Below the pieces are notes generated by a model. The model worked only from the letters and a program-made list of their open reading frames with translations, ran no database searches and was not told the DNA's origin. This document shows positions 43,243 through 51,559 of a stretch of 64,000 nt of DNA, one piece after another (within the stretch, counting starts at the first letter, position 1; every line of letters starts with the position of its first letter). The stretch spans positions 2,976,001 through 3,040,000 of the forward strand of contig JBMNES010000001.1 in NCBI GenBank assembly GCA_050948905.1, read 5' to 3'. This stretch comes from DTKD01 sp050948905. Its GTDB lineage: Bacteria > Armatimonadota > UBA5829. The position numbers were made by a program, and so were the translations under genes.

Positions 43243-43841
43243 TTTCCTTGCCTCCGTCGCCACCCAACTGCAATCAGACTATAGGCCACAATTACAAATG
43301 ATTGTGGCTCAGGAACGCCAGTGGACAGGCGAAAATACAAAACATCTTCGGGGGCCATGATTTTATTACCGCCTAATAGCTCAGCAGTGCCATACACGTA
43401 TCCGGAAATCTGCTGTGACCAGAGCAACTCTTGGGTGCCGTCAGTACGCTCGAGCCAAGCTTGGAGTAGGAGATGCTCCGCCTCATAATAGGTTTCACAA
43501 GTCACATCAATCCTGGTGATATCGTACGCCAATGCGTTTCGCGGAGTACCGCTTAAAGTAATTCCGGTTCCGCAAGGTACATTAAATTGGGAGGTTGTTA
43601 CGGAAATTAACCGTTCAGGCCATATTGAGTCCGGATTTGTTACCATGAACTCGTCATATTGCCCGATATTATTAGTAAAATCCCAATCAGTTCCTGTGTA
43701 GAAATTTATGCCGTAATCAAAGCCCCACAGAGTGACCATTCCCAGCTTCACATACCACCCCTCCTGCAAGTCGGCGGCCTGACTGATTTGTGCGCATAGC
43801 AGTAATACTACGATAGCAAGCGCTGCCACTAATTTCTTCAT
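43239..43841 (-). CDS. PEP-CTERM-sorted exported protein, copy 1
   Basis: 200 residues from the ATG at 43841 (AGGAGG 8 nt upstream). Signal peptide MKKLVAALAIVVLLLCAQISQA; C-terminal sorting signal VPEPQSFVIVAYSLIAVGWRRR with Pro-Glu-Pro, a hydrophobic stretch and a basic end. The first 35 residues are close to those of the protein at 44392. Exosortase would be the processing enzyme but is not in this window. Function unknown. Confidence 0.8.
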   Translation of the reverse strand: MKKLVAALAIVVLLLCAQISQAADLQEGWYVKLGMVTLWGFDYGINFYTGTDWDFTNNIGQYDEFMVTNPDSIWPERLISVTTSQFNVPCGTGITLSGTPRNALAYDITRIDVTCETYYEAEHLLLQAWLERTDGTQELLWSQQISGYVYGTAELLGGNKIMAPEDVLYFRLSTGVPEPQSFVIVAYSLIAVGWRRRQGK

Positions 43842-44395
43842 AATCCCAACCTCCTGTTCCAAATGTTCATCTGGCCGTCCACTGTTACTTGCACAGCGTT
43901 TTCGGCTGAATCTCTAAACTTGCCGAAGTCGGTGTTTTTGCCGCAATAAGGATTCGTGGAATTGAGTCCCCAATGCCTGACAAACTGCCCCTGAGCATCC
44001 GGCACACCGGGATTACCAAGCAGCGCAAGCGCGGAATCGACCGACATATCATAGTTGGTCTGGTAAGTAATACGGGAAGGAATCCCGTAGCAAAGCACTA
44101 TACACTTGATGTGAGGGCGAGTGGAGAGATAGTTCCAGATGGGGGTGGCGATGAAGTTAACATACTCCACTTCAGAAACAGATTCCGTGGGAGGCGTGCT
44201 AATCCCAAGAACGTTGCAGGTCGGCAGGCCACGAACATTAGCGTAATATTCAGCTGCGGCTTGAGAAACAAGACTGATAGGTTGCCGCGTATTATAAACG
44301 GTAAGAACTTCGTTGGCTGTTAGCGCGCTGCTTTTTCCTATGGTCATAAGTCCTGCCACAAAGCAAAGCAAGAAATAACTGAAACGGCACTTCAT
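43838..44395 (-). CDS. TIGR03790-family protein, truncated copy 2
   Basis: 185 residues from the ATG at 44395. Signal peptide and TANEVLTVYNTRQPISL, then a segment nearly identical to copy 1 (CIVLCYGIPSRITYQTNYD, PGVPDAQGQFVRHWGLNSTN). It stops after VTVDGQMNIWNRRLGL, about 78 residues short of copy 1, where the next gene's ribosome-binding site begins. The missing C-terminal part has a matching remnant at 45115-45196. Probably a duplication product; it may be non-functional. Confidence 0.72.
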   Translation of the reverse strand: MKCRFSYFLLCFVAGLMTIGKSSALTANEVLTVYNTRQPISLVSQAAAEYYANVRGLPTCNVLGISTPPTESVSEVEYVNFIATPIWNYLSTRPHIKCIVLCYGIPSRITYQTNYDMSVDSALALLGNPGVPDAQGQFVRHWGLNSTNPYCGKNTDFGKFRDSAENAVQVTVDGQMNIWNRRLGL

Positions 44396-44988
44396 TTCTT
44401 CCACCTCCAACAAGCAACAAACGTACACAATGCGCCAGAGAACAGTGCCAAAACGGTGCTGGGCTCAGGTATGACAGTGACGCGGAACACCGGGCTGTAG
44501 CCCACTGGTATCATTTGGAACTGTCCAAGCACATTTGACCAGACCTGGTGTAGCCCAGATCTTTCTTCTGACCAAAGCAAGGTGAAGCCAGTGTCTTGCT
44601 GATACATGAACAATTGCAGACGCATTTTTGCTGCGTCGTAGTTGGTGTCGTAACACACTACAACTTCTGTTATTGGAAAATCTACCAGAGAGAGGGGTTC
44701 GCCCCACAAATCGACACTCGTGCCAGGCGCAATTCCCGAAACAGTGTTCGGAACAGAAATCATCCGTCTCGCCCAAAGCGGGTCTGGGCTCGTTACCTCA
44801 AACGGCCCCACACTTCCAAGTGGTCCGGTGAAATCCCAATCAACCACTCGCTCCCGCATTCCATCCCATCCACGTACGTCAACCCAACCCAGCTTCACAT
44901 ACCACCCCTCCTGCAAGTCGGCGGCCTGGCTGATTTGTGCTGAGAGCAGTATTACCACGATAGCAACCGCAACTACAAACTTCTTCAT
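44392..44988 (-). CDS. PEP-CTERM-sorted exported protein, copy 2
   Basis: 198 residues. Signal peptide MKKFVVAVAIVVILLSAQISQA, then ADLQEGWYVKLGWV as in copy 1, a divergent middle, and a sorting signal IPEPSTVLALFSGALCTFVACWRWKK. It overlaps TIGR03790 copy 2 by ATGA, so each PEP-CTERM gene is coupled to a following TIGR03790 gene. AGGAGG precedes the ATG. Confidence 0.82.
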   Translation of the reverse strand: MKKFVVAVAIVVILLSAQISQAADLQEGWYVKLGWVDVRGWDGMRERVVDWDFTGPLGSVGPFEVTSPDPLWARRMISVPNTVSGIAPGTSVDLWGEPLSLVDFPITEVVVCYDTNYDAAKMRLQLFMYQQDTGFTLLWSEERSGLHQVWSNVLGQFQMIPVGYSPVFRVTVIPEPSTVLALFSGALCTFVACWRWKK

Positions 44989-45114
44989 AATTCCAACCTC
45001 CTGTTATTAATTATTGATAAATCCAAAACGTAGAGTTTCTTAATGCAGTGTAGCCCCGATATGGCCGGCTGTCAATGTGTTCTGAATATGAATAATCTTG
45101 GGGCCTGCCCCGCT

Positions 45115-45196
45115 CCTATCCACCACAAAACACCCGTCGGGCTGGGCGGCGACTGAGCGGTCTATCATAGCTTTTACATCGCGCGGGATTGCTGTT
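45115..45196 (-). pseudogene. TIGR03790 gene remnant
   Basis: 82 nt identical to 42541-42622 in copy 1, encoding TAIPRDVKAMIDRSVAAQPD and the following CFVVDR. The flanks do not continue the gene. It is best explained as the leftover 3' part of a TIGR03790 gene after duplication and deletion. Confidence 0.8.
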
Positions 45197-45240
45197 TCTG
45201 TGTTTCGGAAAAAGGGTTTGTTTCCCGAAACAACGGAGAC
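45197..45240 (+). repeat. GGAAAAAGGGTTT palindromic repeat, copy 1
   Basis: TTTCGG and CCCGAAA flank AAAAAGGGTTTGTTT, then CAACGGAGAC. First of a family of similar elements from 45 to 54 kb. It directly joins the TIGR03790 remnant. Confidence 0.5.
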
Positions 45241-45366
45241 CATGGAGAGAGTGTCATTTTACCGGGCCTTACAGGCCCGAGTTTGGCTGCGTGAAATCGA
45301 AGTGACTGAAAATAAGTAGCCGTCCCAAAATCCGCTTTCGAGATGGCTCCGAGTAAACTACAAACA

Positions 45367-46035
45367 TCAACTCCCGCCCGCCATAGCCTTTCGGAGCAAC
45401 TCCGCTATTTTTTCATGCCCATTCTCTTTAGCGCAATCAAGCGCTGTTTTGCCATCTTTATCGACTATTTTCGGGTCGGCTTTGTTCTTCAAGAGCAGTT
45501 CTACGATTTTGTCCCGTCCCCAAGAGGCTGCCCAATGCAGCGGCGTTTCGCCTTCATCATCCTTAGCATTTACGTCGGCTTTGTTCTTCAAAAGCAGTTC
45601 TGATATTTTGTCCTGTCCTGCCATGACTGCCCAATGCAGCGGTGTAAGGCCTCGAATAGCCTTAGCATTTACGTCAGCTTTGTTCTTCAAAAGCAGTTCT
45701 GCGATTTTGTCATGTCCCGAATCGGCTGCCAAATGCATCGGTGTCAAGCTGAGAAAACCCTTTGCATTTACGTCGGCTTTGTTGTTCAAAAGAAGTTCTA
45801 CGATTTTGTCATATCCTTCTTGGGCTGCCCTATGCAGCGGCGTATAGCCGGATTTACCTTTAGCATTTACATTGGCTCCTGCATCTATAAGCGACCGCAC
45901 AGAGGTGTAATCCCCTGTTTGTGAGGCTTCAAGAAGCTTCGAATTTTTAGCTCTGGTCATTAGCGCGGAGATTATTAGAAAACCGGCAGAAACAACAACT
46001 ATAAGCAAGATAACCAACAAATACCTGCGGTTCAT
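45367..46035 (-). CDS. Membrane-anchored ankyrin-repeat protein
   Basis: 222 residues. An N-terminal hydrophobic anchor (about 4-26) is followed by five or six ankyrin repeats of 33 residues, e.g. GYTPLHRAAQEGYDKIVELLLNNKADVNAK. The three middle repeats are nearly identical in protein and DNA, which points to recent repeat expansion. AAGGAG precedes the start. A protein-binding role outside the membrane is likely; the partner is unknown. Confidence 0.88.
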   Translation of the reverse strand: MNRRYLLVILLIVVVSAGFLIISALMTRAKNSKLLEASQTGDYTSVRSLIDAGANVNAKGKSGYTPLHRAAQEGYDKIVELLLNNKADVNAKGFLSLTPMHLAADSGHDKIAELLLKNKADVNAKAIRGLTPLHWAVMAGQDKISELLLKNKADVNAKDDEGETPLHWAASWGRDKIVELLLKNKADPKIVDKDGKTALDCAKENGHEKIAELLRKAMAGGS

Positions 46036-46254
46036 AACACTGCTCCTTGTGTAGCGGCGGTGTAACCTGCGCAGCAGAAAATTAACATGCTGTTAGTTAT
46101 GCCACGGCTCCTGAATTGCAGCGATTTCCATACTGTTCAAGGCTTATATAGCCCAAGGACAAATGGGCCCTCTCTCCTATAAATACTTTTTACACATTCA
46201 AGACAATCCCTTCTTTTCAGAATGTGTTTTATATCAGTTTTGGTCAGTCTGTTC

Positions 46255-46298
46255 GTTTCCATTGATTCGGGAAAGGGTTTGCCGAGGCAGCAAAATAT
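46255..46298 (+). repeat. GGGAAAGGGTTT palindromic repeat, copy 2
   Basis: TTCCATTGATTCGGGAAAGGGTTTGCCGAGG matches the family. It lies in the 392-bp gap between the ankyrin gene and the GH123-like gene, which otherwise holds two hairpins and no gene. Confidence 0.5.
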
Positions 46299-46324
46299 CC
46301 GGTTTGGTAACAAAACGGGGTTGG

Positions 46325-46350
46325 AGGTGGCGATTCGGAGATCGCCACCT
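46325..46350 (+). repeat. GATTCGGAGATCGCC hairpin repeat, copy 1
   Basis: Perfect 10-bp arms AGGTGGCGAT and ATCGCCACCT (46325-46334, 46341-46350) with loop TCGGAG. GATTCGGAGATCGCC recurs at 52042-52056. Confidence 0.6.
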
Positions 46351-46375
46351 ATCTACAGAAACCTGCGGCCGTAGT

Positions 46376-46411
46376 AAACAGGGTGGCGGGCTGGTGGCCG
46401 CCACCCTGTTT
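46376..46411 (-). terminator. Strong hairpin after the GH123-like gene
   Basis: Perfect 14-bp arms AAACAGGGTGGCGG and CCGCCACCCTGTTT around an 8-nt loop, 17 nt past the stop codon at 46428. The arm ends in TTT but no longer T-tract follows. Likely the transcript 3' end. Confidence 0.65.
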
Positions 46412-46427
46412 TGAATATGCGATTGTT

Positions 46428-47978
46428 CTATTTGGAGAGTTCCTCGCCGATGGCTACGCGCACTTTTACCCAGTCGTCGACGTTGCGGTTGAAGTTCATC
46501 GGGTCGGTGACGAGTTTGTCGACGAATTTCTCGGTGGCAGAACGGCCGATCTTCTTCTCCAGCATCGTGAGGTATTCGTAATCCTGCAAACCCTCGCGCA
46601 GAAGCTCTAGGCGAATAGAGCTGACCGGGCCGTCGACTCCGACCTTTTTGCCTGGGTAAAGCAGCGATCCATCGCCGTACATGTTCTTGTTTATCCCCTT
46701 AACCGTGGCCATATCCGTCCAGGGGTCTTCGGTGCCGTTCTTGCCTTCGTCCCACCAGGTCGTGTTCCAATAGAGAAGGCCCTGGCTGCGGTATTTCCAG
46801 CCCATCCACGGCAGAACGCGGTGGCTGGGGCCGTCGAGGTTCAAAAAGTAGTTCGGATACGGCGGGGCCGGGTCGCAGCATACATACCACCAGAACTCCT
46901 CGCCCTTCTCCAGCTTCGCAAAGAGTCGCTCTTTATTTTCATTGAAATACCATATATTCGGACACCAGATATTTATCATACCATCGGCCAACTCGTGCAG
47001 GGTCTTGCCGCCCGTGTCGAAGCTGGGGTCTCTATAATATGGTATGGTGATGCGCAGTTTCGGGTCTATGGAATGGATTTTCTGGCAGACCTCGACAAGG
47101 CGCTTGTAGTGCGGCTCGGTGTAAGGCTCGTCCACTGGATAGAAATAGGCTTTATCGAGCAATCCACGACTGCGCAGAGAGTCTACGGATTTGCGCATCT
47201 CTTCAACATCGTCGCTGTAGGGAATCAAAAACCCGGTAATTCTTGGGTCCTTTATATATCGCTCGGCTTCTTTGGATGTTACCGCCGGAGGCAGCCAGTA
47301 GGCGGATATCCAGCGCTCCATCAGAAAGTTATAATATTTCGCATACAGCCTCTCCGATGCCGCCCCACCCTTCAAAACACCATGCTGACGCGGCAGCAGA
47401 TTTCGGCTGATTCCGAACGCGGTTTTGTGGCTGGGGCCGATGGGCATTGTGAAGTCCCAAACCTTAAGGCTGACCGGGATGCGTCTCTGCGCTGCATTGG
47501 ACGGCTTGACCACCAACTCGCCGGAATAAATCCCCGGTCGGGCGTTTCGCGGTATGATAAGCGTTATCCAGATCGGCTGATTCGTATTGGCAGCCACATC
47601 GAAAGGGGTCGCCGGAGGCAGCGCATCCGGGACTATTTGTTTAAGATTAGGCAGGTCAATATATACTACCTTGCACAGCTCTATTTGAGTAATCGCACCA
47701 GCAGGACCGGTGAGCGCATCGAGGCTGACGTGCACGTCCTTTAACGGCTCACTTCCCGCCGAGATCACCACCTGGCCGGATTCACTCTCCCCCTTCGCCG
47801 AATAAAGCATCACCTTATCCGATGCGTTACCGGGTCTGGCCTGGTCTTGCAGAACCTTTGTCAGAGTGCTGACAGACCATAGTTGATATGAAGGCGCTTT
47901 GGCCAGGACACTTGTGGCGAGGCATACCACAGCGGCCAAAGTGATGAATACGATTACTTTTAACTTCTTGTTATTCAT
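46428..47978 (-). CDS. Exported GH123-like (DUF4091) glycoside hydrolase
   Basis: 516 residues. Signal peptide about 1-27; N-terminal beta-sandwich about 30-180; TIM-barrel region from about 185. YFYPVDEP carries the adjacent Asp283-Glu284 pair expected for the substrate-assisted GH123 mechanism. The C-terminal LLREGLQDYEYLTMLEKKIG is the DUF4091 signature. GH123 founders act on N-acetyl-beta-galactosaminides; the substrate here is unknown. GGAGG precedes the ATG. It is a single-gene unit. Confidence 0.82.
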   Translation of the reverse strand: MNNKKLKVIVFITLAAVVCLATSVLAKAPSYQLWSVSTLTKVLQDQARPGNASDKVMLYSAKGESESGQVVISAGSEPLKDVHVSLDALTGPAGAITQIELCKVVYIDLPNLKQIVPDALPPATPFDVAANTNQPIWITLIIPRNARPGIYSGELVVKPSNAAQRRIPVSLKVWDFTMPIGPSHKTAFGISRNLLPRQHGVLKGGAASERLYAKYYNFLMERWISAYWLPPAVTSKEAERYIKDPRITGFLIPYSDDVEEMRKSVDSLRSRGLLDKAYFYPVDEPYTEPHYKRLVEVCQKIHSIDPKLRITIPYYRDPSFDTGGKTLHELADGMINIWCPNIWYFNENKERLFAKLEKGEEFWWYVCCDPAPPYPNYFLNLDGPSHRVLPWMGWKYRSQGLLYWNTTWWDEGKNGTEDPWTDMATVKGINKNMYGDGSLLYPGKKVGVDGPVSSIRLELLREGLQDYEYLTMLEKKIGRSATEKFVDKLVTDPMNFNRNVDDWVKVRVAIGEELSK

Positions 47979-48171
47979 AGCTCCTCCGTCGCTGATCTAA
48001 GTGCTAATATTAGAATTGTACGATTGGGCATCCTTTACCTGCAAGCCGGTGCCTGGAATTTGGCAGACGAGGAAGGAGTTAACTCGAAAGCGCGGAAGAA
48101 GAAAATAAGAAAAGAATGAAACGACTTATGATTACCGGGGAGGCTTAAGACCTAAAAGCCGCCGATTGGTC

Positions 48172-48200
48172 TTGATACTCAATATTAGGTAGACTATAAT
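48172..48200 (+). promoter_or_regulatory. Consensus promoter of the rightward small-protein cluster
   Basis: -35 TTGATA (48172-48177), 17-nt spacer, -10 TATAAT (48195-48200). It lies in the 317-bp divergent gap before 48296, with no other gene in the gap. It probably drives the genes to about 53.0 kb. Confidence 0.75.
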
Positions 48201-48220
48201 GTAGACACGATAGCCGAATA

Positions 48221-48261
48221 TTCCCTTGATTTGGAAAATGAGTTCGCCGAAACGACAAATC
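48221..48261 (+). repeat. GGGGAAAGGGTTTCC-type repeat, copy 3
   Basis: TTCCCTTGATTTGGAAAATGAGTTCGCCGAAACG, a degenerate copy between the promoter and the first gene start. Confidence 0.45.
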
Positions 48262-48295
48262 TCCTACAAAATTGGACAGAGGGGTACAAACTACA

Positions 48296-48646
48296 TTGAC
48301 TGCAAAGAGGCTAACATATGCCGTCGGAGTGCTCTTTCTTGTATTCTGGCTCGCTTTGCTTAGTCTGGCGTCTATAAAGCAGAGTTATTTCATTAGGGAC
48401 CACGAGTTGAGATTGGTAGTGCAGACAGGAATGACTTTGCCGGAGGCTTCGAAGGCTTGGGGAAAGCCTCCCAGCGGAATCTGGACAGCGAAATCCGCTG
48501 CCTCTGTAAACTACATCCCCAGGAGTTTTCGGGGGTTTCAGACGGGCAGAATAGTGCGTTATAGCACCATCTGGCCGTCGTCTTGTTTATGGGTACACGT
48601 GGATGAAGAAGGGTTTGTGAGCAGGACATATTTCGTACGCTCGTGA
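48296..48646 (+). CDS. Unrecognised single-pass protein, BamE-like fold suspected
   Basis: 116 residues from TTG 48296 (GAGGGG upstream; a TTG at 48272 is also possible). One transmembrane helix (YAVGVLFLVFWLALLSLASI), then a small domain: LVVQTGMTLPEASKAWGKPPS, then CLWVHVDEEGFVSRTYF. The helix pair, Gly-Lys-Pro turn and beta strands resemble the SmpA/OmlA (BamE) fold. The protein at 51560 has the same layout. No function is assigned. Confidence 0.6.
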   Translation: MTAKRLTYAVGVLFLVFWLALLSLASIKQSYFIRDHELRLVVQTGMTLPEASKAWGKPPSGIWTAKSAASVNYIPRSFRGFQTGRIVRYSTIWPSSCLWVHVDEEGFVSRTYFVRS

Positions 48647-48647
48647 T

Positions 48648-48692
48648 ATTCCCTTGATTTGGGAAAAGGGCTTCCGGAATAACGGAAATTGG
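48648..48692 (+). repeat. GGGGAAAGGGTTTCC-type repeat, copy 4
   Basis: Two small hairpins: TTCCC/GGGAA around TTGATTT, then TTCC/GGAA around GGAATAAC. It runs into the GCGACTTCGCGCAGGATG segment shared with the 40.9-kb repeat. Confidence 0.55.
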
Positions 48693-48742
48693 AGGCAGGT
48701 CCCGCGACTTCGCGCAGGATGACCCATCTTGCGGAGGCAATG

Positions 48743-49759
48743 ATGAAAAGACCAAATATAATCTTCCTGGTCTCGTGCCTGGTCATCGGCGCGGTGACTC
48801 TGGCTGTAGTAGGTGGTATCGTTCTGACAAACGTAGCCATGGGACTCAGGTCTCCAGAGGAAGGCAGAAGGTGGCCCAAGGATATCAAGGGATGCCTGCT
48901 GGAAATTGGCGGAGACGGCACGATAAGAGTCCATAGCTCGCGCGGGGTTAACTATCACACCCTCCCGCATTACGTCCACGATGGGTATTGGGCAGGTTTT
49001 TCGGAGCGTTTGGGTGCCGCGATTATGGTTGATCGGACGAGTGAGCGGTTGTACTCCGTCACGCTTGATGCCAACCAGCAAGTAGTTGCGCGCAGACTTC
49101 CACACGACTGGGTGTTTGATTGGGGTTGGAGCCTTACCGACGAGATTCTCTACAAGATCGTAGGATCAGGGGATCAAGTGAGGCTCATACAACGCAATCT
49201 GCTGACGCGTAAGGAGGTCATACAGAACATACATTGGCTGCCAGAAGGCGTTCATTGCAAGAGTGAGTGGGAATCAGTTCCCTCAGTGTCTAAAGATGGT
49301 TCGATAACTTATGACGTGCATTCCCCTGATGGGGATAGTGTTATCTTGTACGCGAGGAAGCTTTCAGAGACGCCCCAGGTACTTGCATCTGGGGATAACC
49401 CGCATTGGATGCAACAGTCCACAACCATTGCGTATGCGCCAGAAGGAAACACAGCAAATGATATCAGTCTAGTCTACACAGACATACTTAGAGGCACTGA
49501 GAATAAAATCAGTTTATGGCGGGCTACAGGGCTGTGGAAATTAACGAGCATAATGCCTTTTCCGCAAGATAGACCCTGGTTTATAACCAGAATAGACTCT
49601 GCCAGTCCGCACCATCTGATCTGCCAGGTACAAAGGTATAAGTATCCTGACAACTGGTTCTACGTTGTGGACTTAAAAGATGGCGGCGTTGTGCAGTTAC
49701 CAGTGCAAACAGGAGATTGTCTTTGGTTTCCTGCCGATACCGCCCGAGACGGACGCTGA
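48743..49759 (+). CDS. Membrane-anchored protein with beta-propeller-like region
   Basis: 338 residues from the second ATG of the ATGATG (GGAGG 5 nt upstream). A transmembrane helix at about 5-30 is followed by a region rich in short strands (CLLEIGGDGTIRVHSS, SVPSVSKDGSITYDVHSPDGDSVILYARK) resembling TolB/WD40-type propeller blades. No catalytic motif was seen. The end overlaps the next reading frame, see 49797. Confidence 0.6.
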   Translation: MKRPNIIFLVSCLVIGAVTLAVVGGIVLTNVAMGLRSPEEGRRWPKDIKGCLLEIGGDGTIRVHSSRGVNYHTLPHYVHDGYWAGFSERLGAAIMVDRTSERLYSVTLDANQQVVARRLPHDWVFDWGWSLTDEILYKIVGSGDQVRLIQRNLLTRKEVIQNIHWLPEGVHCKSEWESVPSVSKDGSITYDVHSPDGDSVILYARKLSETPQVLASGDNPHWMQQSTTIAYAPEGNTANDISLVYTDILRGTENKISLWRATGLWKLTSIMPFPQDRPWFITRIDSASPHHLICQVQRYKYPDNWFYVVDLKDGGVVQLPVQTGDCLWFPADTARDGR

Positions 49760-49796
49760 CACCGTGTACATCTACAAGAGAGGTACCGCTGTCGTT

Positions 49797-50306
49797 ATGA
49801 AATCCGACGTTCCATTTATCGGCACTCCTGTGGGCTATGCGGTGAATCTGTCAGTAATGATGGTGGCATGTGTCATCATATTAATTGGAGAACCAACATT
49901 CCGACCCGGATTGATCGAATGCATACTGGCGATAACATTCGACGTGCCGTCTGGCATCGTGCTTGGCAAAGAGTGGATTCTGTTCTTGCGGAAGGCTACT
50001 GAAGCTGTGCCCTCAAAACTCTGGCTCAAGTGGGCCGCGCACTTGGTGTATCCTGCGTCCCCACTGGGTCCGCAGACGAGATTCCACTTGCTACTCGTCA
50101 TGGTGTGGATACTAGGAATGGCTGCCATATATGTCACTCTTGCACTGTTGCGCACCTCGTTGGAAACATTGCCTGAGCCGTGGACGCGGCTGGGAAGCAT
50201 TACCTTGTGGGAGGATATGGCACGGACGTTCATACCGTACTTTCTAGCCTGGCAGGTAGTGTTAACGGTTATTGGATTGCGCTGGTACAATTCTCTTGAG
50301 GAGTGA
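49797..50306 (+). CDS. Unrecognised membrane protein, possibly split from the upstream gene
   Basis: 169 residues from ATG 49797; the frame is open from 49680. About three transmembrane helices (YAVNLSVMMVACVIILIG, LLLVMVWILGMAAIYVTLALL, FLAWQVVLTVIGL). Coding-like sequence (TVYIYKRGTAVVMKSDVPFIG) precedes the ATG in the same frame and overlaps the end of the upstream gene. The two may be one protein broken by a frameshift. Confidence 0.5.
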   Translation: MKSDVPFIGTPVGYAVNLSVMMVACVIILIGEPTFRPGLIECILAITFDVPSGIVLGKEWILFLRKATEAVPSKLWLKWAAHLVYPASPLGPQTRFHLLLVMVWILGMAAIYVTLALLRTSLETLPEPWTRLGSITLWEDMARTFIPYFLAWQVVLTVIGLRWYNSLEE

Positions 50307-50317
50307 CCGATAAGCGG

Positions 50318-50358
50318 CTTGCGTTGTTCCGGGGAAAGGTTCTCCGAATGAACAGAAT
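50318..50358 (+). repeat. GGGGAAAGGGTTTCC-type repeat, copy 5
   Basis: GTTGTTCCGGGGAAAGGTTCTCCGAATGAACAG, 18 nt before the next gene start. Confidence 0.55.
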
Positions 50359-50375
50359 ATCGAGTGAGGTGGGAA

Positions 50376-50882
50376 ATGCCCCTGCTGGCAGTACACTATA
50401 TACTTTTTCTCGATGGCTTGGGATTAATTCTATTGCCTGTGCCAAAGAAGCGCGAATATATAATTCTTCAAGGCATCGCACAACTAGCACTCGGCGTATC
50501 TGGTATCGTCTGTTTTGGAAAGGACCATCCTCTATGGTGGCTTGGAGCATTGTTTGCTGTCCTGATCGGACGCTACTTATTAATCCGTTATGTTGCCTCT
50601 GGTAAAGCAAATATGCGAAGTATGCGTCCGACAGCCGTTTACTTTTTACCTGAAATGTATGCATACTTCTTAGCATCAATGCTGGTCTATTATCTTCACG
50701 TTGGCGAGAGATGTATGCTGCCCGAGTGGGGATTGATATCTTGGAACCTTGTGTTCGGCACGTCTGTAGTATTGCTGTGGACAATGGGAGGTATAGGCTT
50801 TATGGCCAGGGGCTTGAGCCGGCCATTAACATATGCACTGCGGATAATGGTTCTCGCAGGCATTGTGGCATTCTTCGGTTGA
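50376..50882 (+). CDS. Unrecognised four-helix membrane protein
   Basis: 168 residues from ATG 50376 (GAGGTGG upstream; GTG 50364 is possible). Hydrophobic segments at about 5-20, 30-50, 50-70, 90-108, 120-140 and 147-168 suggest four to six helices. No motif was recognised. Confidence 0.55.
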   Translation: MPLLAVHYILFLDGLGLILLPVPKKREYIILQGIAQLALGVSGIVCFGKDHPLWWLGALFAVLIGRYLLIRYVASGKANMRSMRPTAVYFLPEMYAYFLASMLVYYLHVGERCMLPEWGLISWNLVFGTSVVLLWTMGGIGFMARGLSRPLTYALRIMVLAGIVAFFG

Positions 50883-50883
50883 G

Positions 50884-50922
50884 TTCCTTCCGTAGTTCCG
50901 GGGAAAAGGTTTCCCTAAACGG
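50884..50922 (+). repeat. GGGGAAAGGGTTTCC-type repeat, copy 6
   Basis: TTCCTTCCGTAGTTCCGGGGAAAAGGTTTCCC directly after the stop codon of the previous gene. Confidence 0.55.
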
Positions 50923-51026
50923 CCCTGCGCACTAATGCCATCTGGAAATGGAACGAGATGTGAAGTAGAAGAACAATGAACACGGAACTACACTAGCCTG
51001 AAGCCGAGGCTATTGCTGGAGGTCAT

Positions 51027-51482
51027 ATGGTACCAAGCAAGAAACGCGCGCCAGGATATCTTTTTGAAGTGCTCCTGTTCACAACTATACCGATCGTACT
51101 CGAGGCTCAATCTGCAAGTACAGGTTATTTGATAGCAGCGGGCCTAACAACCATCGGATACGGTATCCTTGGTTGGCACTTGCAGCCACTATTGTTGCGA
51201 CAATCACACGGTTTGATTATGATGTGGCTGGTTCCGCCGGGATTGATGGCTGTGGGTGGCCTCCTTGCATCAAGTATACTGGCCTTAGGCCCTGCCCTTG
51301 TGTATGTCACTGTTACGTGCGCAAGGGGCCAGAACGTCTCGGTGCGTGATTTGGTTCCTTCGACAAGAAATGAATATATCTTGTTGACCCTCACCATAGC
51401 GCTGGTGGCTTTGATCCTTATATCGATCGTCTATTGTTCTGTTATCTGTCAGTGGATTGTTTTGCGTCTGATGCAGCGGTAG
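51027..51482 (+). CDS. Unrecognised four-helix membrane protein
   Basis: 151 residues, GGAGG upstream of the ATG. Hydrophobic segments around 12-25, 33-55, 62-95 and 118-145. A cytosolic loop holds ARGQNVSVRDLVPSTRNEY. No family was recognised. Confidence 0.55.
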   Translation: MVPSKKRAPGYLFEVLLFTTIPIVLEAQSASTGYLIAAGLTTIGYGILGWHLQPLLLRQSHGLIMMWLVPPGLMAVGGLLASSILALGPALVYVTVTCARGQNVSVRDLVPSTRNEYILLTLTIALVALILISIVYCSVICQWIVLRLMQR

Positions 51483-51504
51483 ATAGCCTGCTTTGATGAG
51501 AACT

Positions 51505-51545
51505 TCCGTTGGTTCGGGGAAAGGGTTTCCTGATACAACAAAAAA
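51505..51545 (+). repeat. GGGGAAAGGGTTTCC-type repeat, copy 7
   Basis: TTCCGTTGGTTCGGGGAAAGGGTTTCCTGATACAAC, closest to the consensus, 15 nt before the next ATG. Confidence 0.6.
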
Positions 51546-51559
51546 GAGGCAAAGAGGCC

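Noticed and set aside
46821..47744. A 307-codon plus-strand frame opposite the GH123-like gene
   Set aside because: Antisense shadow; the minus-strand gene has a signal peptide and catalytic motif.
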